A stretch of 46,475 nucleotides of DNA from Solirubrobacteraceae bacterium (GTDB lineage Bacteria; Actinomycetota; Thermoleophilia; Solirubrobacterales; Solirubrobacteraceae): positions 1 to 46,475 of the forward strand of contig JADGPP010000020.1 of the NCBI GenBank assembly GCA_017882375.1. The letters are read 5' to 3'. The notes below the pieces were generated by a model. The model saw only the letters and a list, made by a program, of their open reading frames with translations. It did no database searches and had not been told where the DNA came from. Below are positions 14,191 to 22,397 of the stretch, piece by piece; positions within the stretch are counted from its first letter, which is position 1; each line of letters starts with the position of its first letter. The position numbers and the translations under genes are program-made.

Positions 14191-16353
14191 GTGGCCGTCC
14201 TCGGGCGCATCTGTCTGCTGCTGGCGCTCATCGTCTGCGTCTACGGCGTCGGCGCGTCGCTGTACGGCGTGCGCAGCGGACGCACGGAGTTCTCGGACTC
14301 GGGCCGGCGCGCCGTGTACGCGCTGGCGATCGTGCTCACGGCCGCGTTCGCGGTGCTCGAGCTCGCCTTCCTGCGCAACGACTTCGCCTTCAACACGGTC
14401 GCCGATACGTCGAGCCGCACCACGCCGACCTTCTACCGCGCAGCGGCGGTGTGGTCCTCGCAGGAAGGCTCGCTGCTGCTGTGGGCGTGGTTGCTGTCGC
14501 TGTGGTCGAGCCTGGCGCTGTTTCTCGTGCGCAGGCGCATGCGCGACGTGGCGGCCTACGCGACGGCGATCCTGCTCGGCTTCGGCGGCTTCTTCATCGC
14601 GCTGATGATCTTCTACGCCACGCCGTTTGCGACCACCAGCCCGGCGCCCGCCGAAGGTGTCGGCCTGGACCCGCTGTTGCGCTTCCCGACGATGATGATC
14701 CACCCGCCGATGCTGTACTCCGGCTACACGCTGTGCACGATCCCGCTGGCGTTTGCGATGGGCGCGCTGCTCGCGCGCCGCGTCGATGCCGACTGGATCC
14801 GTGCAACCCGGCGCTTCGCCTTCGCCGCGTGGCTGTTCTTGGGAGTCGGCATCCTGCTCGGGGCGCGCTGGTCCTACTCGGAGCTCGGCTGGGGCGGCTA
14901 TTGGGGCTGGGACGCCGTCGAGAACGCCTCGCTGATGCCGTGGCTGACCGGCACCGCCTTCCTGCATTCGCTGATGATCCAGGAGAAGCGCGGGATGCTG
15001 AAGGTGTGGAACGTGTCGCTGGTGCTCGCCACGGGAACGCTCGCGATCATGGGCACGTTCCTGGTTCGCAGCGGAGTCCTCAACTCGATTCACGCCTTCG
15101 GCGGCGCTACGCTCGGGGTCCCGTTCGTGGCGCTGATCGGCGTGCTCGTCGCCGGCTCGATCTACTTGGTCGTCTCCAGGCGCGACATGCTGCGCTCCGA
15201 GCATCGGCTGGACTCGATGCTCTCGCGCGAATCGATCTTCCTCGCCAACAACGTCGTGCTCGTGGCGCTCTGCTTCGTGATCTTCTGGGGCACGTACTTC
15301 CCGCTCATCTCCGAGGCGTTTACCGGCAACGAAGCGTCGGTCGGACCACCGTGGTTCGACCGCTACACGGTGCCCCTCGCGCTACTGCTGGTGCTGCTCA
15401 GCGGCATCGGGCCGGTAATCGCATGGCGTCGCGCGACGCTCGCCAATGCCCGACGCAACTTCGTCGCGCCGTTGCTCAGCGCGCTGGTCGTGCTCGTCGT
15501 CCTGCTTGCCGCCGGGGTCTCGCAGAAGCCGTTCGCGCTGGCCATGTTCTGCTGCGCGGCGTTCGTGCTCGGTGCCGTCGGACAGGAGTTCGTCCGCGGC
15601 ACGATCGCGCGGCGCGCGATCGCCGGCGAGGCGCCTCCCGTCGCGCTGCTTGCGCTCGTGCGCCGCAACCGCCGGCGCTACGGCGGCTACATCGTGCACA
15701 TCGGCATAGCCGTGCTGTTCGTCGGCGTCGCGGCCTCGTCGTCGTTCCAGCACGCAGTCGAGCAGCGACTGTCGCCCGGCTCCTCGGCGCGCGTCGGCGC
15801 ATACACGCTGCGCTACGTCCGTCCCACGGCCACGGTCACGCCGAAGAACGACGCGGCGCACACCGGCTCGACGCTGAGCCTCGGCGCCGTCGTGGACGTC
15901 AGCAAGCACGGGCATCACGTGGCCACGTTGAGGCCCAGCGAGGGCTTCTACGACTCCGGCGAACCCGCTCAGGGCTCGGTCGGGCACCTGATCGGCGGTC
16001 AAGCGGTCAGCCACATCAGCATGAGCGGTGGTCTGACGCGCGACGTGTGGACGGCGATCGCCCCCGACATATCGGCGCCCGCGCTGGCGCGAATCGTGAC
16101 CGTCGGCAACCGCACGCTGCCCGCCGACGAGGCCGTCGTTGCGCTCGGCTTCCTGGCGCGCGCGTATCTCAAGAACCCGCCGCCGGCTCAGTTCCACTTC
16201 ATCGTCTCGCCGCTTGTCATGTGGATCTGGCTCGGCGGCCTGATTGTCTTCGGCGGCGGGCTGATCGCGATCTGGCCCGCGCCGAGCGCCGTGCGCCGGC
16301 GCGTGGCCATGCGCTGGCGTGCGCGCAGCGCGCACGGCCTGGCGCGCGCCTGA
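14191..16353 (+). CDS. ccmF: Cytochrome c heme lyase CcmF
   Basis: This 720-residue polytopic membrane protein joins heme to apocytochrome c. The tryptophan-rich WWD motif WGGYWGWDAVENASLMPW lies at residues 234-251. Flanking conserved His residues include MMIHPPMLYSGY (His171) and the FLHSLMIQE segment. Blocks such as RAAAVWSSQEGSLLLWAWLL, HAFGGATLGVPF and RYGGYIVHIGIAVLFVGVAAS are typical. The large external domain near 530-670 and the final membrane helix are present. Translation starts at a GTG directly after the ccmE stop, so the two are coupled. ccmABC and the thioredoxin ccmG are not in the window. Confidence 0.93.
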   Translation: MAVLGRICLLLALIVCVYGVGASLYGVRSGRTEFSDSGRRAVYALAIVLTAAFAVLELAFLRNDFAFNTVADTSSRTTPTFYRAAAVWSSQEGSLLLWAWLLSLWSSLALFLVRRRMRDVAAYATAILLGFGGFFIALMIFYATPFATTSPAPAEGVGLDPLLRFPTMMIHPPMLYSGYTLCTIPLAFAMGALLARRVDADWIRATRRFAFAAWLFLGVGILLGARWSYSELGWGGYWGWDAVENASLMPWLTGTAFLHSLMIQEKRGMLKVWNVSLVLATGTLAIMGTFLVRSGVLNSIHAFGGATLGVPFVALIGVLVAGSIYLVVSRRDMLRSEHRLDSMLSRESIFLANNVVLVALCFVIFWGTYFPLISEAFTGNEASVGPPWFDRYTVPLALLLVLLSGIGPVIAWRRATLANARRNFVAPLLSALVVLVVLLAAGVSQKPFALAMFCCAAFVLGAVGQEFVRGTIARRAIAGEAPPVALLALVRRNRRRYGGYIVHIGIAVLFVGVAASSSFQHAVEQRLSPGSSARVGAYTLRYVRPTATVTPKNDAAHTGSTLSLGAVVDVSKHGHHVATLRPSEGFYDSGEPAQGSVGHLIGGQAVSHISMSGGLTRDVWTAIAPDISAPALARIVTVGNRTLPADEAVVALGFLARAYLKNPPPAQFHFIVSPLVMWIWLGGLIVFGGGLIAIWPAPSAVRRRVAMRWRARSAHGLARA

Positions 16354-16403
16354 CCGCCCGCATGACGCTGCCGGTCGGTCCGATGGTCGCCGCGAGGCGC
16401 TGA

Positions 16404-16721
16404 GTGCAGGTCGTCGCCGTGATCCTGGCCCTCGCTCTGCTTGCGGTCGTGCTGTTCGTGATCAGCGCGCCGCTGCGCGCCCGCGCGGGCGCGCCCACAG
16501 ACGGGCAGATGGACCCGCCGCCTGAACAGGCCGAGCTGGAGGCCGCGCGCGAGGCCAAGTACCGTGAGATCCGCGACGCCGAGCTGGACCTGCGCACCGG
16601 CAAGCTCTCGCGTGCGGACTACGAGTCGATCGACGGGACGCTACGAGCCGAAGCGCTGGAGATTCTCGACCGGCTGCAGGCGCTCGCCGGCGCGAAGGCC
16701 GGCCCCGCGGGCGAGGACTAG
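16404..16721 (+). CDS. Small membrane-anchored CcmI-like protein
   Basis: The 105-residue product has one N-terminal membrane helix (about 3-22) and then a helical, highly charged region: AELEAAREAKYREIRDAELD, then RTGKLSRADYESIDGTLR. This pattern (membrane anchor, paired helices, D-x-x-TGKLS) resembles the N-terminal part of CcmI/CycH-type cytochrome c assembly proteins, although the TPR part is absent. It lies 50 bases after ccmF, in the same direction, which supports a role in the Ccm pathway. The GTG start is weakly supported by a GAGGCG upstream. Its end overlaps that of secG on the other strand by 4 bases. Confidence 0.65.
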   Translation: MQVVAVILALALLAVVLFVISAPLRARAGAPTDGQMDPPPEQAELEAAREAKYREIRDAELDLRTGKLSRADYESIDGTLRAEALEILDRLQALAGAKAGPAGED

Positions 16722-16951
16722 GCCCAGGGCCGCTTGAGCAGCACGATCGCGTTCAAGATGAACAGGATCGCGAAGAAGATCGTCCACCGGTTGAGGTTGC
16801 GCTCGACCATCGACCCGCCGCCGAGGGGGCCCGTGCCGCTGCCCACGCCGAACGCGCCCGACAGCCCGGCGTCCTTGCCCGAGTGCATGAGCACGAGGAA
16901 CACGACGATCACGGAGATGATCACCTGAAGCACTGAGAGGATCGTTTCCAC
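16718..16951 (-). CDS. secG: Preprotein translocase subunit SecG
   Basis: The 77-residue membrane protein has two helices (about 3-21 and 56-73) joined by a Gly-rich cytoplasmic loop. Typical features are VLMHSGKDAGLSGAFG after the first helix and NLNRWTIFFAILFILNAIVL for the second. SecG assists SecYEG in protein export. The GTG start at 16951 places the family's opening residues correctly. It is a single gene facing leftward between ccm genes and the wall hydrolase. Confidence 0.9.
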   Translation of the reverse strand: METILSVLQVIISVIVVFLVLMHSGKDAGLSGAFGVGSGTGPLGGGSMVERNLNRWTIFFAILFILNAIVLLKRPWA

Positions 16952-17430
16952 GCCCTCAGCGTATCGTCTCGGCCCGCTTGCGGCCAGCGCGAGGCGTAGG
17001 CAAATCGGCCTGACCGCGTGCCCTCAACCGATCTACGGGCAGCGCAGCCTGGAGACCGCGTTGGCCGAGGACCGGTCTGCGAAGCTGAAGCGCGTCGACC
17101 GACCGATCGCGACAATACATCGGTCTGCCTGGTCAGGGAATGACAGTTTGCAACAGACCGCGACGGGCAGGAGGCGCGCAGGCGCCATCGAAGAGGCTTC
17201 AGTGGCCGGTGCATACGGGTGGTTTCGTGCGACGGCGCCTCGGGTATCGGTAGGGTTTGGCGACTCGCGGGCGAGCATCTGTTCGGGTGTGTCGTATGGA
17301 CGCGATTACGAATCCTTTACGCCTTCGTGCTTGCCTGCCGATATGAATTGCGGTGGGCGTACCCCGCGTTTGTGGGTTAGCTGCGCCGACCACGACCATG
17401 GGACGACCAAACGATGATCAAGATCGGCGC
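16952..17430. other. 479-base gene-free stretch between secG and the wall hydrolase
   Basis: No convincing coding frame is present. The most regular element is an inverted repeat CGGTCTG (17121-17127) and CAGACCG (17154-17160), with another copy of GGTCTGCG near 17083. The sequence before the hydrolase start contains pieces that recall the c-di-AMP riboswitch, which often controls wall hydrolases in actinobacteria, but the conserved core cannot be assembled. It probably holds the divergent promoters of secG and the hydrolase. Confidence 0.4.
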
Positions 17431-20004
17431 ATGACGCCCCCGGCCGATGCACGGCGCTGGGTGTGGCGCGCGCTCGTGTCAGCGCTCGCCGGAAGCGGTC
17501 TCACCGCGGCCAGCCTTGGCGCGATCCCCGGCGGCGCGCTCGCCGCAGAAGGCACGCCCGGCGAAGGCACGGGCACGACGACCACGCCGGTCGAAGGAAC
17601 CACCGGCACCCCGCCGACGAAGACCGAAACGACAACCACGTCGACGCCTACCGCGAGCACGCCGACGCCGTCGAGCACGCCGACGACGACCCCGGCCCCC
17701 ACTGCGACCACGCCCGCGGGGACGACGTCGGGCGAGACGGAAATCCCAGCCCCGGCCAAGCCCGCCGCGAAAGGACCCTCCGTGGTGCTCCAGCGCAGGC
17801 AGAAGACGACGGCCTCCAAGAACACCAGCAGCACGGCGACGCAGCCGACGCAGCCGACGACCGCACCCGCGCCCGGCCAGACCACGGCTGCCAACAACAA
17901 CGTCGCCGCCGCTCCGCAGGTCGTCGCCGCGCAGGCCGAAGCGCTCGCGGCGGAACTGGCCGGTTCGGCGGCCTCCGCGCAGGCGCTCTCCTTCTATCGC
18001 ATACCGCTGTTCCTGCTGCCGATCTACCAGGCCGCGGCCGTTCAGTACGGCGTGCCCTGGCAGGTCCTCGCGGCGATCAACGAGATCGAGACCAACTACG
18101 GAACCGACCAATCGGTGTCCACGGCCGGCGCGGTCGGCTGGATGCAGTTCATGCCGGCAACATGGATCCAGTACGGCGTCGACGCGCTCAACGCCGGCTA
18201 CGCCGACCCGTACAACCCGGTGGACGCGATCTTCGCGGCCGCCCGCTACCTGCGCGCCGCCGGGGCTGCGACCGATCTGCACGCGGCGATCCTGGCCTAC
18301 AACCACTCCGACGAATACCTCAAGTCGGTGCTGCTGCGCGCGAAGCTAATCTCCAGCTATCCCAAGGGCGTGATCGCAACGCTCACCGGCCTCACCGACG
18401 GCCGCCTGCCGGTGACCGGCAAACAGGTCGCGTGGGGCTCGCTGTCCACCGTCGCCGTCTCCAGCGCCACCGCGAGCGCGGTCAGCGCCTCGGCCAAGCA
18501 CTCTGCCAGCGCGCCCACGACGACCGCCGCCTCGGCGTCCGCGGGCACGCCCGGTGCCGCGATTGCGCCGACACCCGCCGCCGCCGCGACCTCAGGCAAG
18601 TCCGTCAAGGGTGCTCCGCCGCTGCAGCTGGTCGATCTGATGGCCGCCCCGAACGCCAAGGTCGTAGCCGCGCAGGACGGCCGTGTCGTCAAGCTCGGCA
18701 GCTCGCAGAAGCTGGGCAAGTACGTGATCCTGCGTGACGTCTACGGAGACGTCTTCACCTACGCCGGCCTTGGCAGCATCGCCTCGCACTACCCCAAGCC
18801 GAAGGCGCCACGCGCCGCTCCGTCCTCGGCGACGCCGTCGCTGCCGGCGGTCGCCAATGCCGAACCGAAGCCCAAGCTACCCGCCACGGCGGGCGCTCAT
18901 CCGCCGGTGACGCTGAAGGTCAAGAAGCGGGCCGCCAAGGGTGCGCGCAGCGGATCCGCCGCCAGCAGCGTGTCGGTGCCGGGCGCCGGCGCCGAACCGA
19001 CGCCGACCACCGGCAAGGTCCGCTTGTTCGCCCACCCGGGAAACCCCGATGCGCGCGCATCGGCGGCGAGCCGGCGCAAGCGCGCCGCGCGCTCGACGAG
19101 CGCCGGCAAGCTGTTGGCCCTGCGCGCCGGTGCGGTCGTCTCTCAGGGCACCGTGCTCGGCCGAGTGCGCACACCGGCGCATGCGCGCCACGGTCACCTG
19201 CGCTTCGCGATTCGCCCTGGCGGCGACCAGAGCACGATCGATCCGCGTCCGATCCTCCAGAACTGGGCTCAGCTCGGGGCGGCGCTGCACCCGCAGGGGG
19301 TCACGGGCGACACGAACCTGCTCGGCGCGACCGCCAGCGGCGTGTTCCTGATGTCCAAGGACGAACTCGAGCGGACGGTGCTCTCCGACCCGGGAATCGA
19401 CATCTACGCCTGCGGCAGGCAGGACATCGCCTCCGGGACGATCGACAAGCGCGTGCTCGCGGTGCTCGCGTTCCTCTCGCGCATCGGGCTGAAGCCGACC
19501 GTGACCGCGTTGCGCTGCGGCCACAGCGAGATGACGGTGTCCGGCCTTGTCTCCGAGCACTACACCGGAGACGCCGTGGACATATCGGCGATCAACGCAA
19601 CGCCGATCGCCGATCACCAGGGCGCCGGCACGATCACCGATCTGACGATCCGCGCGCTGCTGACGCTCCAAGGCGAATTCGTCCCGCACCAGATCATCAG
19701 CCTGATGCAGTACCCCGGCGCCCCGAACACGCTGGCGATGGCCGAACACTGGAACCACATCCACGTCGGCTTTCGTCCGGTGGCCGCCGATCTCGCGCTG
19801 ACACCCGCGACAGCCGCCAAGGCCGCGCACTCGGCGGGAGCGGGCAAGGCCGCCCCGGCGCCGGTCGTCGTGCCCAGCGACCTGAGCAGCACACAGTGGA
19901 ATCAGCTGGTCACGCGCATCGGCGCGCTGCCCGCGCCGAAGGTCGCCGCAAAGCCCAGCTCCGCGGCGATCAAGGACCCCAAGCAGACCAAGCCGAAGGG
20001 CTGA
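17431..20004 (+). CDS. Secreted composite cell-wall hydrolase: MltB-like transglycosylase, degenerate M23 and M15-like parts
   Basis: The ATG at 17431 gives 857 residues beginning with a twin-Arg-like basic start and a signal peptide (ALVSALAGSGLTAASLGAIP ... ALAA). A Thr/Pro-rich linker runs to about 160. A lytic-transglycosylase domain (about 190-325) has AINEIETNYG with likely catalytic Glu220 and GAVGWMQFMPATW. An M23/LytM-like fold follows (KVVAAQDGRVV, KYVILRDVYGDVFTYAGL), interrupted by about 120 low-complexity residues, then resuming with GAVVSQGTVLGRVR. Its zinc-binding His residues are lost: HxGxD reads LQLVD and HLH reads HLR. The end carries an M15-like region with EHYTGDAVDIS and HWNHIHVGF, which retains a His-Asp-HxH ligand set. 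It probably cuts glycan strands and perhaps peptides during growth. Confidence 0.82.
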   Translation: MTPPADARRWVWRALVSALAGSGLTAASLGAIPGGALAAEGTPGEGTGTTTTPVEGTTGTPPTKTETTTTSTPTASTPTPSSTPTTTPAPTATTPAGTTSGETEIPAPAKPAAKGPSVVLQRRQKTTASKNTSSTATQPTQPTTAPAPGQTTAANNNVAAAPQVVAAQAEALAAELAGSAASAQALSFYRIPLFLLPIYQAAAVQYGVPWQVLAAINEIETNYGTDQSVSTAGAVGWMQFMPATWIQYGVDALNAGYADPYNPVDAIFAAARYLRAAGAATDLHAAILAYNHSDEYLKSVLLRAKLISSYPKGVIATLTGLTDGRLPVTGKQVAWGSLSTVAVSSATASAVSASAKHSASAPTTTAASASAGTPGAAIAPTPAAAATSGKSVKGAPPLQLVDLMAAPNAKVVAAQDGRVVKLGSSQKLGKYVILRDVYGDVFTYAGLGSIASHYPKPKAPRAAPSSATPSLPAVANAEPKPKLPATAGAHPPVTLKVKKRAAKGARSGSAASSVSVPGAGAEPTPTTGKVRLFAHPGNPDARASAASRRKRAARSTSAGKLLALRAGAVVSQGTVLGRVRTPAHARHGHLRFAIRPGGDQSTIDPRPILQNWAQLGAALHPQGVTGDTNLLGATASGVFLMSKDELERTVLSDPGIDIYACGRQDIASGTIDKRVLAVLAFLSRIGLKPTVTALRCGHSEMTVSGLVSEHYTGDAVDISAINATPIADHQGAGTITDLTIRALLTLQGEFVPHQIISLMQYPGAPNTLAMAEHWNHIHVGFRPVAADLALTPATAAKAAHSAGAGKAAPAPVVVPSDLSSTQWNQLVTRIGALPAPKVAAKPSSAAIKDPKQTKPKG

Positions 20005-20060
20005 GCACTCGGCAAACCACGCTGCGAGGGCGGCGGGGCCGTCTGCGATGATCCGCCGCG

Positions 20061-21035
20061 ATGGCCATGCACGGCGGCATCGACCTCGGCGGTACGAAGA
20101 TTCAGACGGTGATCGTCGATGAGGATCACAGCGTGCTCGGCTCAGCTCGCCGCCCGACGCCCACCAGCGGCGGCCCGGCAGATGTGGCGGCGGAGATGGA
20201 GGCGGCGCTGCGCGATGCCGCGAAGGCCGCCGAGCTCGAGCCCGAGACGCTCGGCGGAGTGGGGGTCGGCTCGCCGGGCACGATCGACGGCGGCAACGTG
20301 ACCAGCGCGCGCAACCTGCCCGACTGGGAAGGCAGCTTCGCGCTCGCGCCGACACTCGAAGACGGGCTCGGCTGCAAGGTCAGGCTCGGCAACGACGTCC
20401 AGGTCGCCACCGACGCCGAGTTCAAGCTGGGCGCCGGCCGTCTGTACAGCTCGCTGCTGGGGGTGTTCTGGGGAACGGGTGTCGGCGGTGGACTGATCCT
20501 CGATGGCAAGCCGTGGACCGGCCGTGGCGCAGCGGGTGAGATCGGCCACATCGTGGTCGAGATCGACGGGGCGCGCTGCACGTGCGGGCGCCGCGGCTGC
20601 ATGGAGGCCTATGCGGGCCGCGCGGCGATGGAAGGACACGTCAGCCAGCTGGTCGAGAAGGGTCGCAAGACCGACCTGTTCAAGCTGATGCAGGAGCGCG
20701 ATCGCACGCGCCTGACGAGCGGAATCTGGGCGCGCGCGCTCGATCGGGGCGACAAGCTGGCGATCCACGTGCTCGACCGCGCGGTCAGGGCGCTCGGCGC
20801 CGGGATCGCCTCGGCCGTCAACGTGCTCGACGTCGAGGGCGTGATCATCGGCGGCGGGCTCGGCATCAGGCTCGGCCATCCCTACGCCAAGCGGATCTCC
20901 GAGGCGATGCAGCCGCATCTGTTCGCCGACTTCCGCCCGCCGCACGTGCACGTCGCGGCGCTCGGTGACCTCGGTGGCGCAATCGGCGCGGCGCTGCTCG
21001 TCGAGGACGACCGAGCGGCCGCGGCGACCGCCTGA
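20061..21035 (+). CDS. ROK-family sugar kinase
   Basis: The 324-residue protein has the actin/hexokinase fold. The phosphate-1 loop GGIDLGGTKIQTVIVD is at the start, NDVQVATDAEFKLGAG follows near 110-125, and the phosphate-2 region is GVFWGTGVGGGLILDG. The ROK zinc signature CTCGRRGCMEAYAG (about 173-186) contains three of the ligands. ROK kinases phosphorylate glucose, N-acetylmannosamine or other hexoses. Without a specificity motif the substrate is open, and glucokinase is most likely in this phylum. No DNA-binding domain is present, so it is not a ROK repressor. It stands between the wall hydrolase and the convergent Nramp gene. Confidence 0.9.
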   Translation: MAMHGGIDLGGTKIQTVIVDEDHSVLGSARRPTPTSGGPADVAAEMEAALRDAAKAAELEPETLGGVGVGSPGTIDGGNVTSARNLPDWEGSFALAPTLEDGLGCKVRLGNDVQVATDAEFKLGAGRLYSSLLGVFWGTGVGGGLILDGKPWTGRGAAGEIGHIVVEIDGARCTCGRRGCMEAYAGRAAMEGHVSQLVEKGRKTDLFKLMQERDRTRLTSGIWARALDRGDKLAIHVLDRAVRALGAGIASAVNVLDVEGVIIGGGLGIRLGHPYAKRISEAMQPHLFADFRPPHVHVAALGDLGGAIGAALLVEDDRAAAATA

Positions 21036-21047
21036 GCGCACCTGCGC

Positions 21048-22358
21048 TCAGAGCCCGGCGATCGTGACCACAACGAGGCCGAGCGACAGGGTCGACGTGA
21101 CGGCGACGGTGACGCCTGCCGCGCCGTCGAGCAGGCCGCGGCTGCGCCGCTCGCCCATCACGCTGTGCGAGCGCGCCAGGCGCCAGATGAAGAACAGGTT
21201 GATCGGCAGCAGCAGCCCGTTGACCACCTGCACGCCGACGAGCAGTGAGATCACCGGCACCCTGGGGATCATCGCCACGAAGGCGCTGAGCAGGATCATC
21301 CCGGTGATGATGTTCACGAACACCGGCGCCTCCTCGCGCCGACGCCCGACGCCCTTCTCGTAGCCGAGCGACTCGGAGACCACGTAGGAGGTGGCAATCG
21401 GCAGGATCGCCGCGGCGAGCAGGCTCGCGCCGAGCAGGCCGATGCCGAACAGCGCCTCGGCGTAGCGGCCGGCGAAGGGAGTCAGCGCGCGCGCGGCTTC
21501 GGCGGCGGAGGAGATGTTGTGGATGCCGTGGGTAAAGAGCGTCGCGCCGGTGGCGATGATGATGAACGATGCCACGAGGTTCGCAAACACCGCGCCGGCG
21601 ACCGCCTCGCGTTCCTCGTGCGGAAGCTCGTCCTCGCGCACGCCGCGCTCGACCACGGCCGACTGCAGGTAGAGCTGCATGTAGGGCGTGATGGTCGTGC
21701 CTGCAAGAGCGATCAGCAGCACGATGAATGCTGAGCTCGTGTGCAGGTGGGGCACGGCGATCGCCTTGCCCACGTCGCCCCAATGGGGATGCGCGACGAT
21801 CGCGGCGATCGGATACGCGAAGAAGGGGATCGTGAACCAGATGAAGATGCGCTCGGCCGAGCGGTAGGAGCCCCGCACGATGATCAGCCAGATGCCGACC
21901 GCCGCGATCGGCACGGACAGCTGGACGGGCACGCCGGTCAGTCCCACCGCTGCGCCGATGCCGACGAAGTCCGAGATGCAGATGCCGACGTTGGCGATCA
22001 GGACGGCGCTGGTGGCGAAGACCGACCAGCGGATCCCGTACTCCTCGCGCACGAGCTCGGCCAGGCCCTTGCCCGTGACGACACCCATGCGCGCGGCGAG
22101 CCTCTGCACGATCGCCAGCGAGATCGTGATCAGCACCATCGTCCACAGCAGCGTGTAGCCGTACTTGGCGCCGACCGACGAGTAAGTCGCGATGCCACCG
22201 GCGTCGTTGCCCGCGTTGGCGGCGATCAGGCCCGGGCCGAGCAGGCCGAGAAAGGCGAACAGGCGGACGCGTCGAGAGCTAAGCCGTGCAGGCAGGCGCG
22301 GTCGGCCACGCGTGGCCGACCGGATACGACGCATGACGGGCGGTACTCGGACCGCCAT
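21048..22358 (-). CDS. Nramp-family divalent metal transporter, atypical substrate motifs
   Basis: The 436-residue membrane protein has 11 predicted helices with the Nramp layout (helix 1 GLLGPGLIAANAGNDAGGIA, helix 6 AGTTITPYMQLYLQSAVVER). In classic Mn/Fe transporters helix 1 carries DPGN and helix 6 carries MPH, which bind the ion. Here these read NDAGG (51-55) and TPY (224-226), so the usual soft-metal Met and the His are missing. This suggests another ion, possibly Mg2+ as in the Nramp-related magnesium transporters, or a different mechanism. It is the second gene after the MgtE-N/CBS gene (39-base gap), which supports control by cytosolic Mg2+ or a related ion. An alternative start lies at 22334. 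Confidence 0.85.
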   Translation of the reverse strand: MAVRVPPVMRRIRSATRGRPRLPARLSSRRVRLFAFLGLLGPGLIAANAGNDAGGIATYSSVGAKYGYTLLWTMVLITISLAIVQRLAARMGVVTGKGLAELVREEYGIRWSVFATSAVLIANVGICISDFVGIGAAVGLTGVPVQLSVPIAAVGIWLIIVRGSYRSAERIFIWFTIPFFAYPIAAIVAHPHWGDVGKAIAVPHLHTSSAFIVLLIALAGTTITPYMQLYLQSAVVERGVREDELPHEEREAVAGAVFANLVASFIIIATGATLFTHGIHNISSAAEAARALTPFAGRYAEALFGIGLLGASLLAAAILPIATSYVVSESLGYEKGVGRRREEAPVFVNIITGMILLSAFVAMIPRVPVISLLVGVQVVNGLLLPINLFFIWRLARSHSVMGERRSRGLLDGAAGVTVAVTSTLSLGLVVVTIAGL

Positions 22359-22397
22359 CGAACTGTCCGCCTGGCGTGCTCACGCAGGGCAGTGTAT

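Noticed and set aside
13378-15204. 608-codon leftward frame
   Set aside because: Most of it is antisense to ccmE and ccmF and is Arg/Gln/His-rich shadow sequence. Only its last about 43 codons (zinc ribbon) look real.
17164-17430. c-di-AMP (ydaO) riboswitch upstream of the wall hydrolase
   Set aside because: Short pieces such as GGTAGGG, GAATCC and TTAGCTG occur, but not in the conserved order, and the paired core cannot be built.
17560-17900. Tandem repeats, possible CRISPR-like array
   Set aside because: The repetitive ACG/CCG pattern is the codons of a Thr/Pro-rich linker in the hydrolase; there are no regular repeat-spacer units.
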